Source of the DNA: Halichondria panicea
Lineage: Eukaryota; Porifera; Demospongiae; Suberitida; Halichondriidae
Assembly (NCBI RefSeq): GCF_963675165.1
Contig: NC_087377.1
Span: 6,589,122 to 6,653,121 of the forward strand
Length of the DNA stretch: 64,000 bases
Direction: 5' to 3'
Numbering within the stretch: the first letter of the stretch is position 1; every line of letters starts with the position of its first letter. Both the position numbers and the translations under genes were made by a program. Below, piece by piece: positions 9,908 through 22,100 of the stretch. Below the pieces are notes generated by a model that was not told the DNA's origin, did not search any database, and saw only the letters and a list, made by a program, of their open reading frames with translations.

Positions 9908-12900
9908 TCATGTGTCAGGATTAACTGCACACTCGGTATAGAAATCGGAAGGTATAGCCACAGGGCAACTCTTGACAATGTCAACAACATACCACTGAAT
10001 TTTGACAGAAGGAGCAGAGGAGACCCAACGTTGAATGACTTTGACCATCTCATGAGCAGACACATTCTCAAGACCAAGTAAAGTGGTCCTATACAAACAA
10101 ACATTTAATGCAAGCTTTTAAGTACAGTCGAAAGAAAATCTTTGATTATAGAACTTTTCGGCTAATCATTAACCCATGCCAATTTTTAAAAGGAGACAAG
10201 TTGCATGTAAGCCGTTACTAGCTGTGCTGTGTATGCATAATGCTTGCTTACATGCAGTGTTATCTTAGTTGATAATAGTGTTTACCTGAAGTGTGCCTCA
10301 GTCTGGGATGAACGACAACTGAAGAAACTCCTTTCTACCGAAAATGGAGAGTGTGTCAAATTCGCGAAATTGATATGTGGCAGAGCAATAGATGCATAAT
10401 CGAGTAGCACTTCTTCAATGGCTCCAAGGAAAGCGAGAGTGATTCTATTAGCCCTTGATTCCTGTATAATCGTAGCAAATGTCACGGTAGCATACATAAT
10501 AATTATTATATATAGCATCATCTGCTCAGAATATGTTTTGAGTGAGGGGGATCAGTGCGTGCATGGGGGGCATAATTATAGCACACCACCTGAATTAGAT
10601 AGGAATTCAAAACATTGTTACAGTATGCGAGAATATGTTCTTGCTATTTTAATGTTGGCTACTGCATGTGTATACTGTATATACTCATCATGCATGGCCA
10701 TGCTGTGGCCATGCATACCTTACATACATTTTGAATCTGCTGAAGCAGCACATTGTTAGACATAGCCAGCCACTTCAAAGGCACTTGTATGGTGTACATA
10801 TATTGTAGGATATCTCAAAGGCAGGACGTATATACCACAACCAACTTTCCCTTCCCATACACTATGTACTTCCAATCCTATGTGTGAAGACACGCATTAT
10901 GTGTACACCACCACTAGCTAGGGGGCACACTACCCAATTTATCACCGATAATAAGTACGCCACAATGGCTATCATGCATGCAGAGTGATGCATGCAGCAA
11001 CACATGCATCTGCTTTGAAGTCTCTCACATACATGCAGATGGCATGCACAAGTGGTTCACCATGCAAGAGTGCCACACTCGTACAGTAATGACTATCAGA
11101 TCACTGAGTCAGTATAATTATTATATAAGAAACAGACATCAGTCACAATTGCAGTCAGCTTCAAATTAAAGTTTGCTCAAATTTTCTCTGGACATACTTA
11201 TGACCATGCATGAACTTACTTCCCAATCCAAGCAGCTACCCGAAGTAGGTGAAAACATCAGTTGCATTTTTGCTTCATCTGTGTGGACAATTAACTCATT
11301 TGATTAAAGAAGGAGTAGACAATTTCTAGTCAAAACCATGCAGTACTCTGAATAGGAAAGCCACGCAGAATATAAATTATAGCTAGCCTATAATATATAC
11401 TGTGTAACACGTGTTCCAGTCGAAATGAGGAGAGAAAGTTGATACTGTACAGTAGAGTGAAGAACTTACCCACACAGATTGGTGCAGATGAAGACCAGCC
11501 ACTTGCATACCGGTAATTGTAGCTGTTGTATCTGTTGTATTGGCAGTTTCGGGTTGAACTGCCAATCAAATTGTAGCCTTCGTTACAGCTGTAAATGGCT
11601 GTCTTCCCTACTGTCGTACCGGTAGAGGTATCCACATTTCCATTTCTTGGGACTGGCAGAGGCCCGCAATCATCTGTATTAAATTGGAGATGCAGTCAAG
11701 TGCATACAACTGCTATTAATATTTTAACTAGAGCACTGAAGTGCTATATAACCCTCGGCTGTTGACATGAATAATAGATGCAATGAGCATGGAAGCTCAG
11801 GCTGGCTAAGCAGCAAGTAACAGGAGTAAAGTAAACTAGAGGCATGCTGGAAACGGAGTTTTAGTAGTGCATGAGACAGCTCCTGGTATATGTTTTGGGG
11901 AGGATAAGCACAACAACCGCAATCATAATTCTAGCTTTCTACTTTAGGGATCCTTTTCTATTGATCCTGGTAAAGGATCACTTCAGCTGCATATACTATA
12001 TGTACCTCGAATAAAGACCGCATGTACCTAGCAAGCCAAGCAGCCAACGTGCAAGTTCAAGCTTCATATTTTGCTCGCTTTTATTCGCCAATGGAGCTTT
12101 AACATCAAAATCTGCCACTATTAAAACTAATAACTTATTGTGTGAAGGCTATTCCCATGCTGTAAAGGACCGCTATGGATCCAGGTAAGCAGACTCAGAA
12201 ATTACAAGCATGCATGCAGACAAACTAAACGACTACTACATAACCTGTTGGCCGCAGCACGGCCTCGGGTAATGACATGACCGCCCTTCAGTTGCATCAT
12301 ATAAACTGTGCCATGGTTACAATTATAGTTAAGAGCTGGTAATGTACTTGCAGTATTATAGTTCAGGAATATGGTTGGTTACTAACACGTCTATATAGAC
12401 ACAAAAATGACTACGCCTAGTTACCACGTATTAGACAATAAGATAATGTGTATGTTAAATTGAGATTGAGGATTAAAAATAGCCACGATGAACTAGGGCA
12501 CATCACAGATAATGAGCACTCACAGGCACAATTGGGTGTTGTTCCACTCCATCCTCCGTTGGTGCAAGTACGTTCAGAACTACCAACCAAGCTAAATCCT
12601 CGGTTGCAAGAGAATCTAGCCACTCTCCCAGGAATATAAGGAGAGTCATACGTCACCAATCCATTGCCAATTGAGAGATCACGGCAGAGTCGTAACTGAG
12701 CTGTATATAATTAATGTGAAAACACAAAACGTCACGATTTAATAACAAACATGGATTAGTGCTACACAATTAGTACGTATATACATGTATTATTATGTAG
12801 CGTTTTTCCAGCACCAAACATTTAGTAATGCGAGCTTTGCGAGTGCTTATGACATTGCAAAATAAGACCACAGACTTATACAATCACATCTTTTTGCCTG

Positions 12901-14526
12901 ATCACAAAAGTTACCAGCAAAAGTGTTAAAAGTTTTTCTTTGTGAAATATGGTGGCAAAAACAGTCTACAGGCGACTTCCTCCAAGATGTAACAATTGGA
13001 AAATAATCAAACACATGCAATTTAAATGACTTATAACAATATAAATGAAAGCACCGCAGGTGCATGCTGATGCCTCGGTGGAGGTGTCAAAGCTACACTA
13101 CTAGCTATTAGGAATAGCTTTTATATACACACATTATATCATGATGAACACTTTTGCATTAATTAATTTTACTGCATGCAGGCAGAATCCAGAATCGCAG
13201 CAAATTAAAGAGTGCATGGGTAATGATCGACTACGATTGTTGTTAAAAAGGATCGATGCCAAAAGTCCAAAATTAATGGCTGCTGCATCAGCAGAGCTTT
13301 GCAGCTCTCTTCTCACTCTTGCAGCTACCAATAGCTAGCGTTCTAGTGCAGAGCTAACTACTAAGTAGTATAGAGTAGCAACACTCTATGGACAAGTTTT
13401 GCTACGCACTTTTCTGAAAAGGCTGCAGTGACATTCCTAGTATATAAGCAAAACTATAGGCATAACTCGAGACAAATCCATGAATTAAAATCCAAGAAAA
13501 CATGATTAGAAGCCTATATATAGAAACTCTTACTTGCATGCATTTCATTGATCTTTGAGCAGCTGTAGCAGTATACACATGCACAGAGACACACAAAAAC
13601 ACACTACCGTATACCTCGCTTGCATGCGCGCATGCATCGAGGCATATTATTATATAAGTCAGTATGAGAGTACAGACTGTGCTATGAATGCATGGTTCAT
13701 ACTCACAATAAGTGTACAATCCGACACACTTGCTAGTGGAAGAGTTGATACTTGTGTAGTTTGTTTCGGATACATACTCAGCAGTGATGTTGCCCGAGCC
13801 ATTGACACTCTGAACATCACAGCAGTACACTCCAGTTGGGCTGTTTGCTGAATAACTGTGCAGATGGAGCTCTTGGCGTGCTCTGGTCACATAAAAGTTG
13901 TTGTACTGCTGGGAACTACCAACAACCTGCAGAATACAAGTGCACAATCATGCAATATAATTATGATAATTATGTATATCAATTAGAACAAAAAGTTATA
14001 TAACCATGCATAATTATTATTACAGCACTGCTATAGATATAATTATAGGTAACGTATATAGCCACTAACCTGCCCGTCGGGGTAGAACCACTCTCCATTC
14101 TCCTCGTTTTCAAATGGATCATCAACATCACGACAGCAGTTAGGAATTTCAGTGTGGCACACAAGAGGTCCTTCGTTAGTATAGGATGTCCGACTAGACC
14201 AGGAGTAGTAAGACGAGTATTCACGACCAACTCGGCTGATGTCTATGACGCTGTTGGCAAGTACTCTCCTGCCATATCTCTTCAGGGTGAAGTCTATAAC
14301 GACAGTGAATACATGCACTGATTGATTACTTATACAATTGGCATGGTATAATCTGAAAGAATGCAGGGTTACTGAATGCAGCTATAGAATGTGCAGCATG
14401 CATATACAGTCATATCTCCACTGTATAACTATAATATATAATAATTAATTATATTCCATTACCTAAACCATTCACAGCTAGAATGCAGCTCCCAATGAGC
14501 ACCAAAAGAATCAGTGCTGTCTTCAT
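9908..14526 (-). CDS. Copy C: secreted Ig-sushi-sushi protein with conserved C-terminal module
   Basis: Eight exons, all phases consistent: 14463-14526, 14070-14293, 13707-13926, 12524-12700, 11470-11673, 11220-11278, 10286-10461, 9908-10088. Together they are 1,305 nt (434 residues). Order: signal peptide 1-21 (MKTALILLVLIGSCILAVNG); Ig-like domain about 22-169 on two exons, with NEENGEWFYPDGQ at the junction and SPTGVYCCDV near its second cysteine; sushi 1 at 170-228; sushi 2 at 229-296; a 20-residue linker exon; then an unrecognised module containing FSCRSSQTEAHF and HEMVKVIQRWVS. No membrane span is seen, so the product is probably secreted. NGS/NYT/NSS glycosylation sites lie in the Ig region. 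Sushi domains are complement- and adhesion-type binding units; the ligand is unknown. A 2-bp insertion ends the last exon early compared with copies A and D, removing the final cysteines. It is about 5 kb from its paralogue D. Confidence 0.85.
13050..13640. repeat. Dispersed repeat R1 in an intron of copy C
   Basis: It lies in the intron between sushi 1 and the second Ig exon. It begins GCACCGCAGGTGCATGCTGA with 'tgcctcggtgg', passes through 'tcactcttgcagctacca' and 'actataggcataactcgag', and ends in a CA-rich stretch plus 'accgtatacctcgcttgc'. Related copies: about 4,790-5,240, 8,640-8,830, 19,985-20,540 and 60,380-60,650. No frame is conserved among copies. Confidence 0.6.
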
Positions 14527-15837
14527 GTCTTGCTGAAATCACTGAGAGTCTTGCTGAAATCATGCACTGACTCAAAATTTAATATAGACTGGCAGTGTCA
14601 ACCTGTGCTTTTATACCATGCATTACCATAATTATATTGTACCATCATGAATGACATCTATAGGAGGATGACCATATCCTGTTGACATACACTTGCCATC
14701 TTCACCCATGCACACAATAGATTTTCCCAAAAGGAAGCGCATGCTTTGACACACACTTGCCGTCTTCGCTCATGCACACAAAGCTAGATTCCCAAAACTG
14801 CATGAGTGCATACACTTACCGCTTTTGCCCATGCATGCACACACTTCAAAATCAAGATTTTTTTTATATTTGCCTGGCAACATGACTCAGTTTTGGAGTG
14901 TGTTTGAAATCATCAGAGTCGTTTAGTAATTCATGTAGACTATTATAGCTATATATACTTGATATTCAAATTAAGGTTTGATGATTCTCCTCCATGCATG
15001 CAACACCAATCACTTATTGGCTTGGCAATTGTATCAGAGGCATGCAGTTGCACGTTATTTAATATGGCCTGTAATATTTCTATACAGCTTCCATCTCTTT
15101 CACTGTAAAAAAAAAGTGTGTGCTGAGCATACGGCGCATATTGCACGCTTTTAGTTGCGTATTGCACATGCACTTTTTAGTGTGCTCAGCACCCTTTATT
15201 TTTTTGCAATGTTCTGACAAGTGCATAATCTACCTATGAATACAAGGTCAGAGACGGTACACGAGTCCAGCCCAGTGAATATATATATAGACACCCGGTT
15301 TAATTAAATACAGCAGTTGATAAGGACCAGATGATGTCCAGTCCAACCATGTATGATACAATGCCATATTAAAGACAGTATAGAGTCTATTATATACCAT
15401 ACAAACAATTTCCCTTCCCATACACTATGAACTTACATACAACTTCCTTTCCCATACACTATGAACTTACATCCTGTGTGTGACACCCATCCACTTCACC
15501 CACAGCTGACCATTCACCATCCTGACTCAAAAGTGGTTTCCTTCCACTTATCTATAGCTATCTAGCTGGCTCAACTCGAGTGATTCTCATGCATGCACTT
15601 TAGATCCCATTTGAGTGTATTTAGCAGGGACTCATGAGTTATATAGTACCGGTACTATAAGATTGCTCTGGGCTACAAACTACAACATTAACAGTTTATT
15701 GTGATTTACAATGGCTGTAATAACATATAAGAGCTAGATGATTGTAGTCCGTAAACGTAATAACATAAATAATGGTTGAGAAAGCTCCACTGTTGACGAT
15801 GGACCCGTGACTGTATTGGTTGATTTTCACTTGGCAG
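14527..15837. other. Intergenic interval without a supportable gene
   Basis: This is upstream of copy C. It has repeated short blocks around 'acacttgccgtcttcgc' (14,690-14,830) and a weak inverted pair 'gtgctgagca' / 'tgctcagcac' near 15,119-15,195. The region just after 14,527 (to about 14,680) is also present upstream of copy A's signal exon (4,255-4,420), so it is part of the duplicated unit and may hold the promoter. No clear core promoter was read. Confidence 0.5.
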
Positions 15838-16990
15838 TTATGGAAGTTCATGACTGGAACAGATGAGTGAGTTGCAATGTTCGTTGTAGTTCATCATTTC
15901 CACATTGAAACTGGTTTCTTTTGGTGCAGATAAAACTCTGGATACGGCATTCTGTTGCTTCTCACTACATTCGTAGACATTCCAAAGAACGATGTCCAGT
16001 TCGCTCTTTAATGATTTTCTCTGAAACACCAGCATTGTATAGCTCAGTAGCTCCTGTTGCTCTGAGGCTATATGATTTGTTCTTCCCAGAATCCCAGCAA
16101 GAGTACACATGTCGTTCACCATTTTGTACAGTTTTTTCTTCCTACCTGCAGGGACACAAGTGTACCATGTTTGAGATTCGAGTTGGACATTTTCGAGGGG
16201 ACAGACGTAAAACAAGTCTGTTTCGATAGCTTTTCTAGGAAGCTTACTGATGTACAGGTCCAGTAGGTAGCAATGGCATCTTTCTCCAGCTTCAGGAACT
16301 GCTGCCATGAAGACAGTTTTGTTCTGCAGGTTTAACTGGCCTAGTCCACCTGTACGGTTTTTGGATGCATTCTCGGTGTATCTGTAGCCTCCGACTTCTC
16401 TTTTCAATTGGGTTCACGATGCTCGTTTCCTCCTCTCAGGCAAAAACTTTTGCCATTTGAAGAGAATACAGCACGTTGAAGTGATACAGGGTCTTGCACA
16501 CCCAATGCTCCAGATGACCAAAGTTGCTGCTCTTCTTCCTTCGAAAATGGCTTTGCTGTTTTCTTCTCCGATCCAATACCATAATTCCTTCCTGAACACA
16601 GAGTCCATGGTGTTCTGAAGAGTGACAAATTCGGCATTGTTTCTTGCAAAAAAGTTTGGACACCTCTGTGGATCAACAGTTCGCATGTATCGAAGGAGGC
16701 CTGACATAATGCTGTGCAGAGTAGTTGGAGGATAGGATTCTCCAGTGACCTTCCTGGTCTCGACAAAAATACTGCAAGCCAATAGTTCAGTTTCTTGGTA
16801 TCCATCTCCTCCAGTAGATTTTCAGGACACTTCAGTCTCCAGTTGGTCTTGGATGTTTCTGTTCTTCAACCAGCAATGGAAGTTTCTTAGAGACCACGCA
16901 GTTGCATATTCTGTCTTCTTAGGAACAAAAGGCTTAGACATGCATGCAGCTTAGTTAGTTCGGCTTCACTTGCTGTAGAGAAGCGCTGCA
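15838..16990 (-). pseudogene. Broken DUF3504 (Crypton-derived, ZMYM/QRICH1-like) gene
   Basis: Homology runs through three reading frames. About 16,990-16,800 gives RFSTASEAELTKL and KKTEYATAWSLRNFHCW. 16,780-16,590 gives TGESYPPTTLHSIMSGLLRY. 16,600-16,410 gives FSKEEEQQLWSSGALG and FCLRGGNEHRE. 16,407-15,838 gives YTENASKNRTGGLGQLN and later TWYTCVPAGRKKKLYKMV. This order matches the DUF3504 domain of ZMYM/QRICH1/KCTD1-type proteins, known to derive from Crypton tyrosine-recombinase transposons. At least three frameshifts are present, and the region where such proteins have TNHSLRA reads TNHIASEQ. It is dead. The source could be a Crypton-like element or a host retrocopy; no introns are evident. 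Confidence 0.8.
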
Positions 16991-18445
16991 TGGATTCTAG
17001 CTTATAGGTATCTTCGGTAGGTGCTCAACAGTATAGTAGTAGGAGCCGCTCGCTTCCTGGGCTTGCTCGCACCGTTTGCAGGCTTAGGTTTCTTCGTTTC
17101 GAGAGTAGGAGGAGTAGGAGCAGCTCACTTCCTGGTTGCAAAGCTGCATGGGGGAGGAGCTGGTTTTGTGGGTGGAGCTATGACTATCTATCCATTCGTC
17201 CATACCGATATTAAACTGCAGTGGAACAGGCCCGACTCGAACTGTTCTTAGCAGAGAAGCAGAGATGGCTTCGGACATTTCAAAAGAAATGATGCAGTTG
17301 TTAGGTTGACTGTTGCTAAGCTATATAGTGCATTTTTAGTAGTCACCTTAAGGTATTTATATAGCGCACTGGAATTTGTACAGCGAAGCAGTGCATGCAA
17401 TTATAATAAGCATATCACATCCATACCAGTAATTGCACGTTGTCAATGCACGTCATCAAGCGAGTAATTGAATGCACATGCAGGAGCTTGTTAATAATGG
17501 CAACAACATAAATGCAACGAAAACTGATTCATAACAAGTAGCAATCAATAGTTTACTCGTGTAACAATTAGTATAATTAATAGTATGGCAATATGGGATT
17601 AACAGCACTCATAACCAATGGCAAGGATACTAATTGCCCCGAGGCGTAGCCGAGAAATTAGCCGCGGCTGTTATTTGAACGTGCGGTCGTCAAGGCAAGT
17701 AATTGCACGGCGTTACTGACGACGTGCAATTACTGATACGCGATTAATCACTGTACGAATCACAGTGAATAATAGGAGAACATGCGATTAATAGTACTCG
17801 TACTACTAATAAGCACTGGCAAGGTAAATAGCACTCGACATTGTTTTTATATACTCGTGCTATTAATTCACTTCTAAGGTTACGGTAAACCGTTTGCTCA
17901 TTAATTATTCATGAGCTAGACGCTTTTACTAAAGTCTATTTGTGTTGAGTTTGACCTTCATAAAGTTGTCATGATTGTCATACTTCACTGAAATTCAAAG
18001 TTTCATATACCATTGGATTCCTTGTTAAAAAGCGCTTCTATCTATATGCTGTAGAGCTGGTAAGCTCCAACCAGCTAAAAGTTAGCATTTTCCATGTAGA
18101 AGTCCCAGGTAAACTTGTCAACCACATAAAGCATAAATGAAGCCATAATTTACCACATAACTTCCGGGGTCGAACTCAATGCAAATAGACTTTAGATAGC
18201 TTAGGTGCAGTCTACTATAATATACTTATATGCGAGAATAAAAGGCTATTGAAAGCTCTCTTGCATGGCTCTGTCCACCATTTTAAGTACATATTCTTAT
18301 TAACCCGAGATGCGCCTGAGTAATACATGTAGTAGTCGGTCAGTCTGTCTGAGTCAGCTCACCTGGATGCGATAGCACTGTGTTTGTACCATGGATAGCC
18401 TCAACACAATACGGTAGTAGTATTAAATTAGACAGATTTTAATGT
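16991..18445. other. Interval without a supportable gene
   Basis: 17,084-17,278 has a minus-strand frame directly upstream of the DUF3504 pseudogene, but I cannot link it to a family. Around 17,410-17,760 the block 'taattgcacg.cgt' recurs in both orientations, suggesting a decayed foldback element. Nothing else stands out. Confidence 0.5.
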
Positions 18446-18808
18446 AACAGTGGCGGATCCAGGAAAGAGGGGGTTCCAAACAACGAGTGCAGAGTAAGTC
18501 GCACGGAGCGCAACATTTTTGAGCGGTTACGCCCACTTCCGGTATAAGACTAGCGAAAATCCAATTCTCAACCAGGGGAAGTCTCATCTTATACACTTCG
18601 AGCTGCTACGATATAGTACAAACAGTCAACTATATAGGACGATTCAGAGTTTTGGCAATTGATACATCAAAACAACAGGTACAATCATTGAATCAAATTA
18701 CAATAGGTGCAAAACTAAACTAGCTCCATGGTAGCTGTACTAGAGCCATAATAGCTAGACTGAAAATTCTATGGCACCCTGGGATCTCCCTCTGGATCCG
18801 CCACTGTT
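18446..18808. repeat. MITE with AACAGTGGCGGATCCAG termini
   Basis: The 17-bp termini are perfectly inverted (AACAGTGGCGGATCCAG on the left). Internal sequence is unrelated to the 8,915-9,158 copy apart from the 'gggggttcc' start. No coding capacity. Confidence 0.75.
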
Positions 18809-19185
18809 AAAGCTTCATTGTTGAATAAAAGCAAGCAAAAGCTAACCCGTGCACGTTGGCCTAGATGTACACACAGCTTTGACTCAAGGCTGTAGACTAC
18901 ACTAAACCCCAAATTAATCCAAACCACACCCAAAACGCCATTATCCAGTCATAATAAACGTATAAAATATAAAATCGCATACTTTGGAGCAGCCATAACT
19001 AACCGGTATACGGAATAACCAATGGCCAAATTTCAGGGCGAGTTTTGTGCAGTAAAGATCAAGCTAGCAATCTGTGCCAAACGAAACGACTGCAGACTAG
19101 TGTCCACACCGAAGGTTGAATATCCATAAATGATAATAATAATACTATTCATTGTTTTATCCACAGGTTATATACATGTAGTGGT

Positions 19186-22100
19186 TTACTGCGGCTTATC
19201 ATCGCATTTCTCCCAACACTGTTTCATGTCAGGACTCACACACTCGGCATAGACATCGGAGGGTATAGCCACAGGGCAACTCTTGATAATGTCAACAACA
19301 TACCACTGAATTTTGACAGATGGACCAGAGGAGACCCAACGTTGAATGACTTTGACCATCTCATGAGCAGATACATCTTCCAGACCGAATAAAGTGGTCC
19401 TAGCAAGAAAAACAAAAAAATTAATGGTTCATGCCAATTTCGGAAGCTATAAGTATCGTCGAGCATATCTGATAAATGGAATTTCCGGCTAATCATTAAA
19501 CCCATGCCAATTTTTAAGCTTGTATAAGCCGTTACTATAGCTGTGTGCAATGCTTGCTTACAGTATTACATAGTTATCTTAGTCGATAATGTTTACCTGA
19601 AGTGGGCCTCAGTCTGGGATGAACGACAACTGAAGAAACTCCTTTCTACCGAAAATGGAGAGTGTGTCAAATTTGCAAAATTGATATGTGGCAGAGCAAT
19701 TGATGCATAATTGAGTAGCACTTCTTCAATGGCTCCAATGAAAGCGAGCGTGATCCTATTGGCCCTGGATTCCTGTATAAAAAGCAAATGCCATGGTTAG
19801 TGTACTCTCATACATAGATCAACCGCCTATACGCCTGCCTGTTCATACAGTTTGCAATTGGGACTTCTTATAAAAGCACCATGAATGGAATTTACAAGAT
19901 TCCTAAATACTTATAATAGCTTTACCATGGAAGACATTTTGAGTTATAAAACGAGTGATACAAGCTGCGCTGTGCTAATCAGATGATGGTATAAAAAATT
20001 CTGAAGAGACTGCAACAGCCTTCACTATAAGTAAAAGTAAGTACCGTATATCTTCTAATTTATAGGACACTTCTAATTACCCCGGACACTCTTTTGGGCA
20101 ATTTTCGTTGTTCTAATACAACGGACACTCCAGTATTTTAATATTACATTTGTTCTAAATATCCGGACAATACTTTGAAAAGTTGAGTTACCATTCATTG
20201 ACGGCAAGTAAGACTTAGAGTGCTGCAGTTAGATAGCTTTGAGTAGCTAGTTTTAAATAGCTAGTGCAACTATTCAGTCGTACCCTGTTCTATTAAACTT
20301 AGCTAGCTCGCATGCAGCTGCTTGCTTGTTCTAATTATTCCGGACACTTCGCATGCTCTATAAAAATCTGTTCCAATTATACCCGGACAATTTCCAAAAT
20401 AATTATTTTTTGCTGTCCGATAAATTAGAAGATATACGGTAACCACAACTCGAGAAAGAAGCTTTAGTTTAATGAATAAAAATCAGACAGACAATCAGCT
20501 TTACCGTATCCCTGGTGCGGCTACGCCTAAGGCATAAAAATATTGTAAGAACACTACACATGCAGACCTATAATTATTTGATTACAGAAACTTTTACAGG
20601 AGGAAGCATGCCGAGAAGCAGGAAAAAATGTGCAAAATCTTGTTTCTGGTTCCCATACACAATCAATTACGGCCAGATTATTGGCTTGGTATAGGCTAAT
20701 GGCGCTATAGTACGTGGTTCACCATACTGCTACATTCATGCAGATCACTGAGTCAGTATCCGAGAACTGATTTACTGTCACTGCTTCAAAAGCTTGCCTA
20801 AACTTACCGTGTTCAAATACTTACGACCACGCACATACTTACTTCCCACTCCAAGCAGCTACCCGGAGTAGGTGAAAACATCAGCTGCATCTTTGCCTCA
20901 TCTGTGAGGAAAAATTCAGATGTATGTAAATAGTATACTGAAGTGTGACTAGTAATAGATATAGACGAGACCGCGAGTGTTTTATGAAATATATACGTAG
21001 GCCCATGCAAGCACGAGGGCGAGTTGCCTCATATAATTTCTCATGCTATAATTAGAGCACTGACGTGCTAACCCTCGGCTGTTGACATGATCTACAGGAA
21101 CCAAAAGAGTGTAACAATTAAATACTGGCTAAGTAACAAGTATAACAAGAGCTAGAGGCATGCTGAGATTGGAGTTTTAGAATAATTATAGTACATGCAT
21201 TGTGGAGTAGAATAACAACAAAGGCAGCAAAGAATCTTAGAATAATGTACGGCTCCTGTGGAGTATGCTCTGGGGCTGAGGCAACAACCACAAAATCATA
21301 ATTCTAGCTTTCTACCGTAGTGACCCTGTTCCATTGCTCCTGTCAAATCAGCTGTAAATAATACCTCGAAAGGCCACGTGTAGTTTGCTAGCTGCAAACC
21401 TGCAAGTTCAAGCTTGATAGCTTTTGCTTGCTTTTATTTGACAACAAGCTTTAACATCAAAATCTGCCAATATTTAATAACTTGTTGTGTGAGGGCTATC
21501 CATGCTGTAAACGCAGTGCTGTGGCATCCAGGTGAGTAGATTCCAACAGACTACTATACCAATGGCTGCCCACGCGTGCCTCGGGTAATTATACTGTATA
21601 TTATGTGTTTTGTATGACGACGACCCTTAACAAATCATACCTGGCTACGTGACCTGATATTATACCCTACTTGGAGTCGGTACCATAGCAACTGGGTGGG
21701 GTTTAACTACCGTAAACTCCGGGCACACTGATTTCATGCTAGATCTATACGGCCAAAGAAAAGTTAGATGGGTGGGCTCACTAAATACCAGGAAGGCTGG
21801 AGAAAGGGTGGGCTCACTGGACAAGTTAGTGCGTGGAGCTAGAAGCTTAGCACTGGCTACAAGCTACATGTATATGCACAAAGCTTGCCGTTCGTTCGAG
21901 ACTGTTAGCTAGTTGTATATATCCATGGTGAGGTAGCTTAGGTAGCAACATTTTTCATTCCAGTGGGTATATAACACTTATTGATTCTGATGTAGTGAAC
22001 AATAAGTATAACATAACACGAAAGGGGCACACCTTTTATTACACGCTTGTGACCTTGACAACGTGATACTTCAATTTATATAGCCAATAAGTGCATGCAT

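Noticed and set aside
13402-13947. 181-residue minus-strand frame taken as one exon
   Set aside because: Only 13,707-13,926 is bounded by good splice sites and matches copy D; the rest is intron with repeat R1.
17084-17278. Frame upstream of the DUF3504 pseudogene as its N-terminus
   Set aside because: I could not match it to the N-terminal part of any DUF3504 protein, and it is out of line with the recognisable RFSTASEAEL start.
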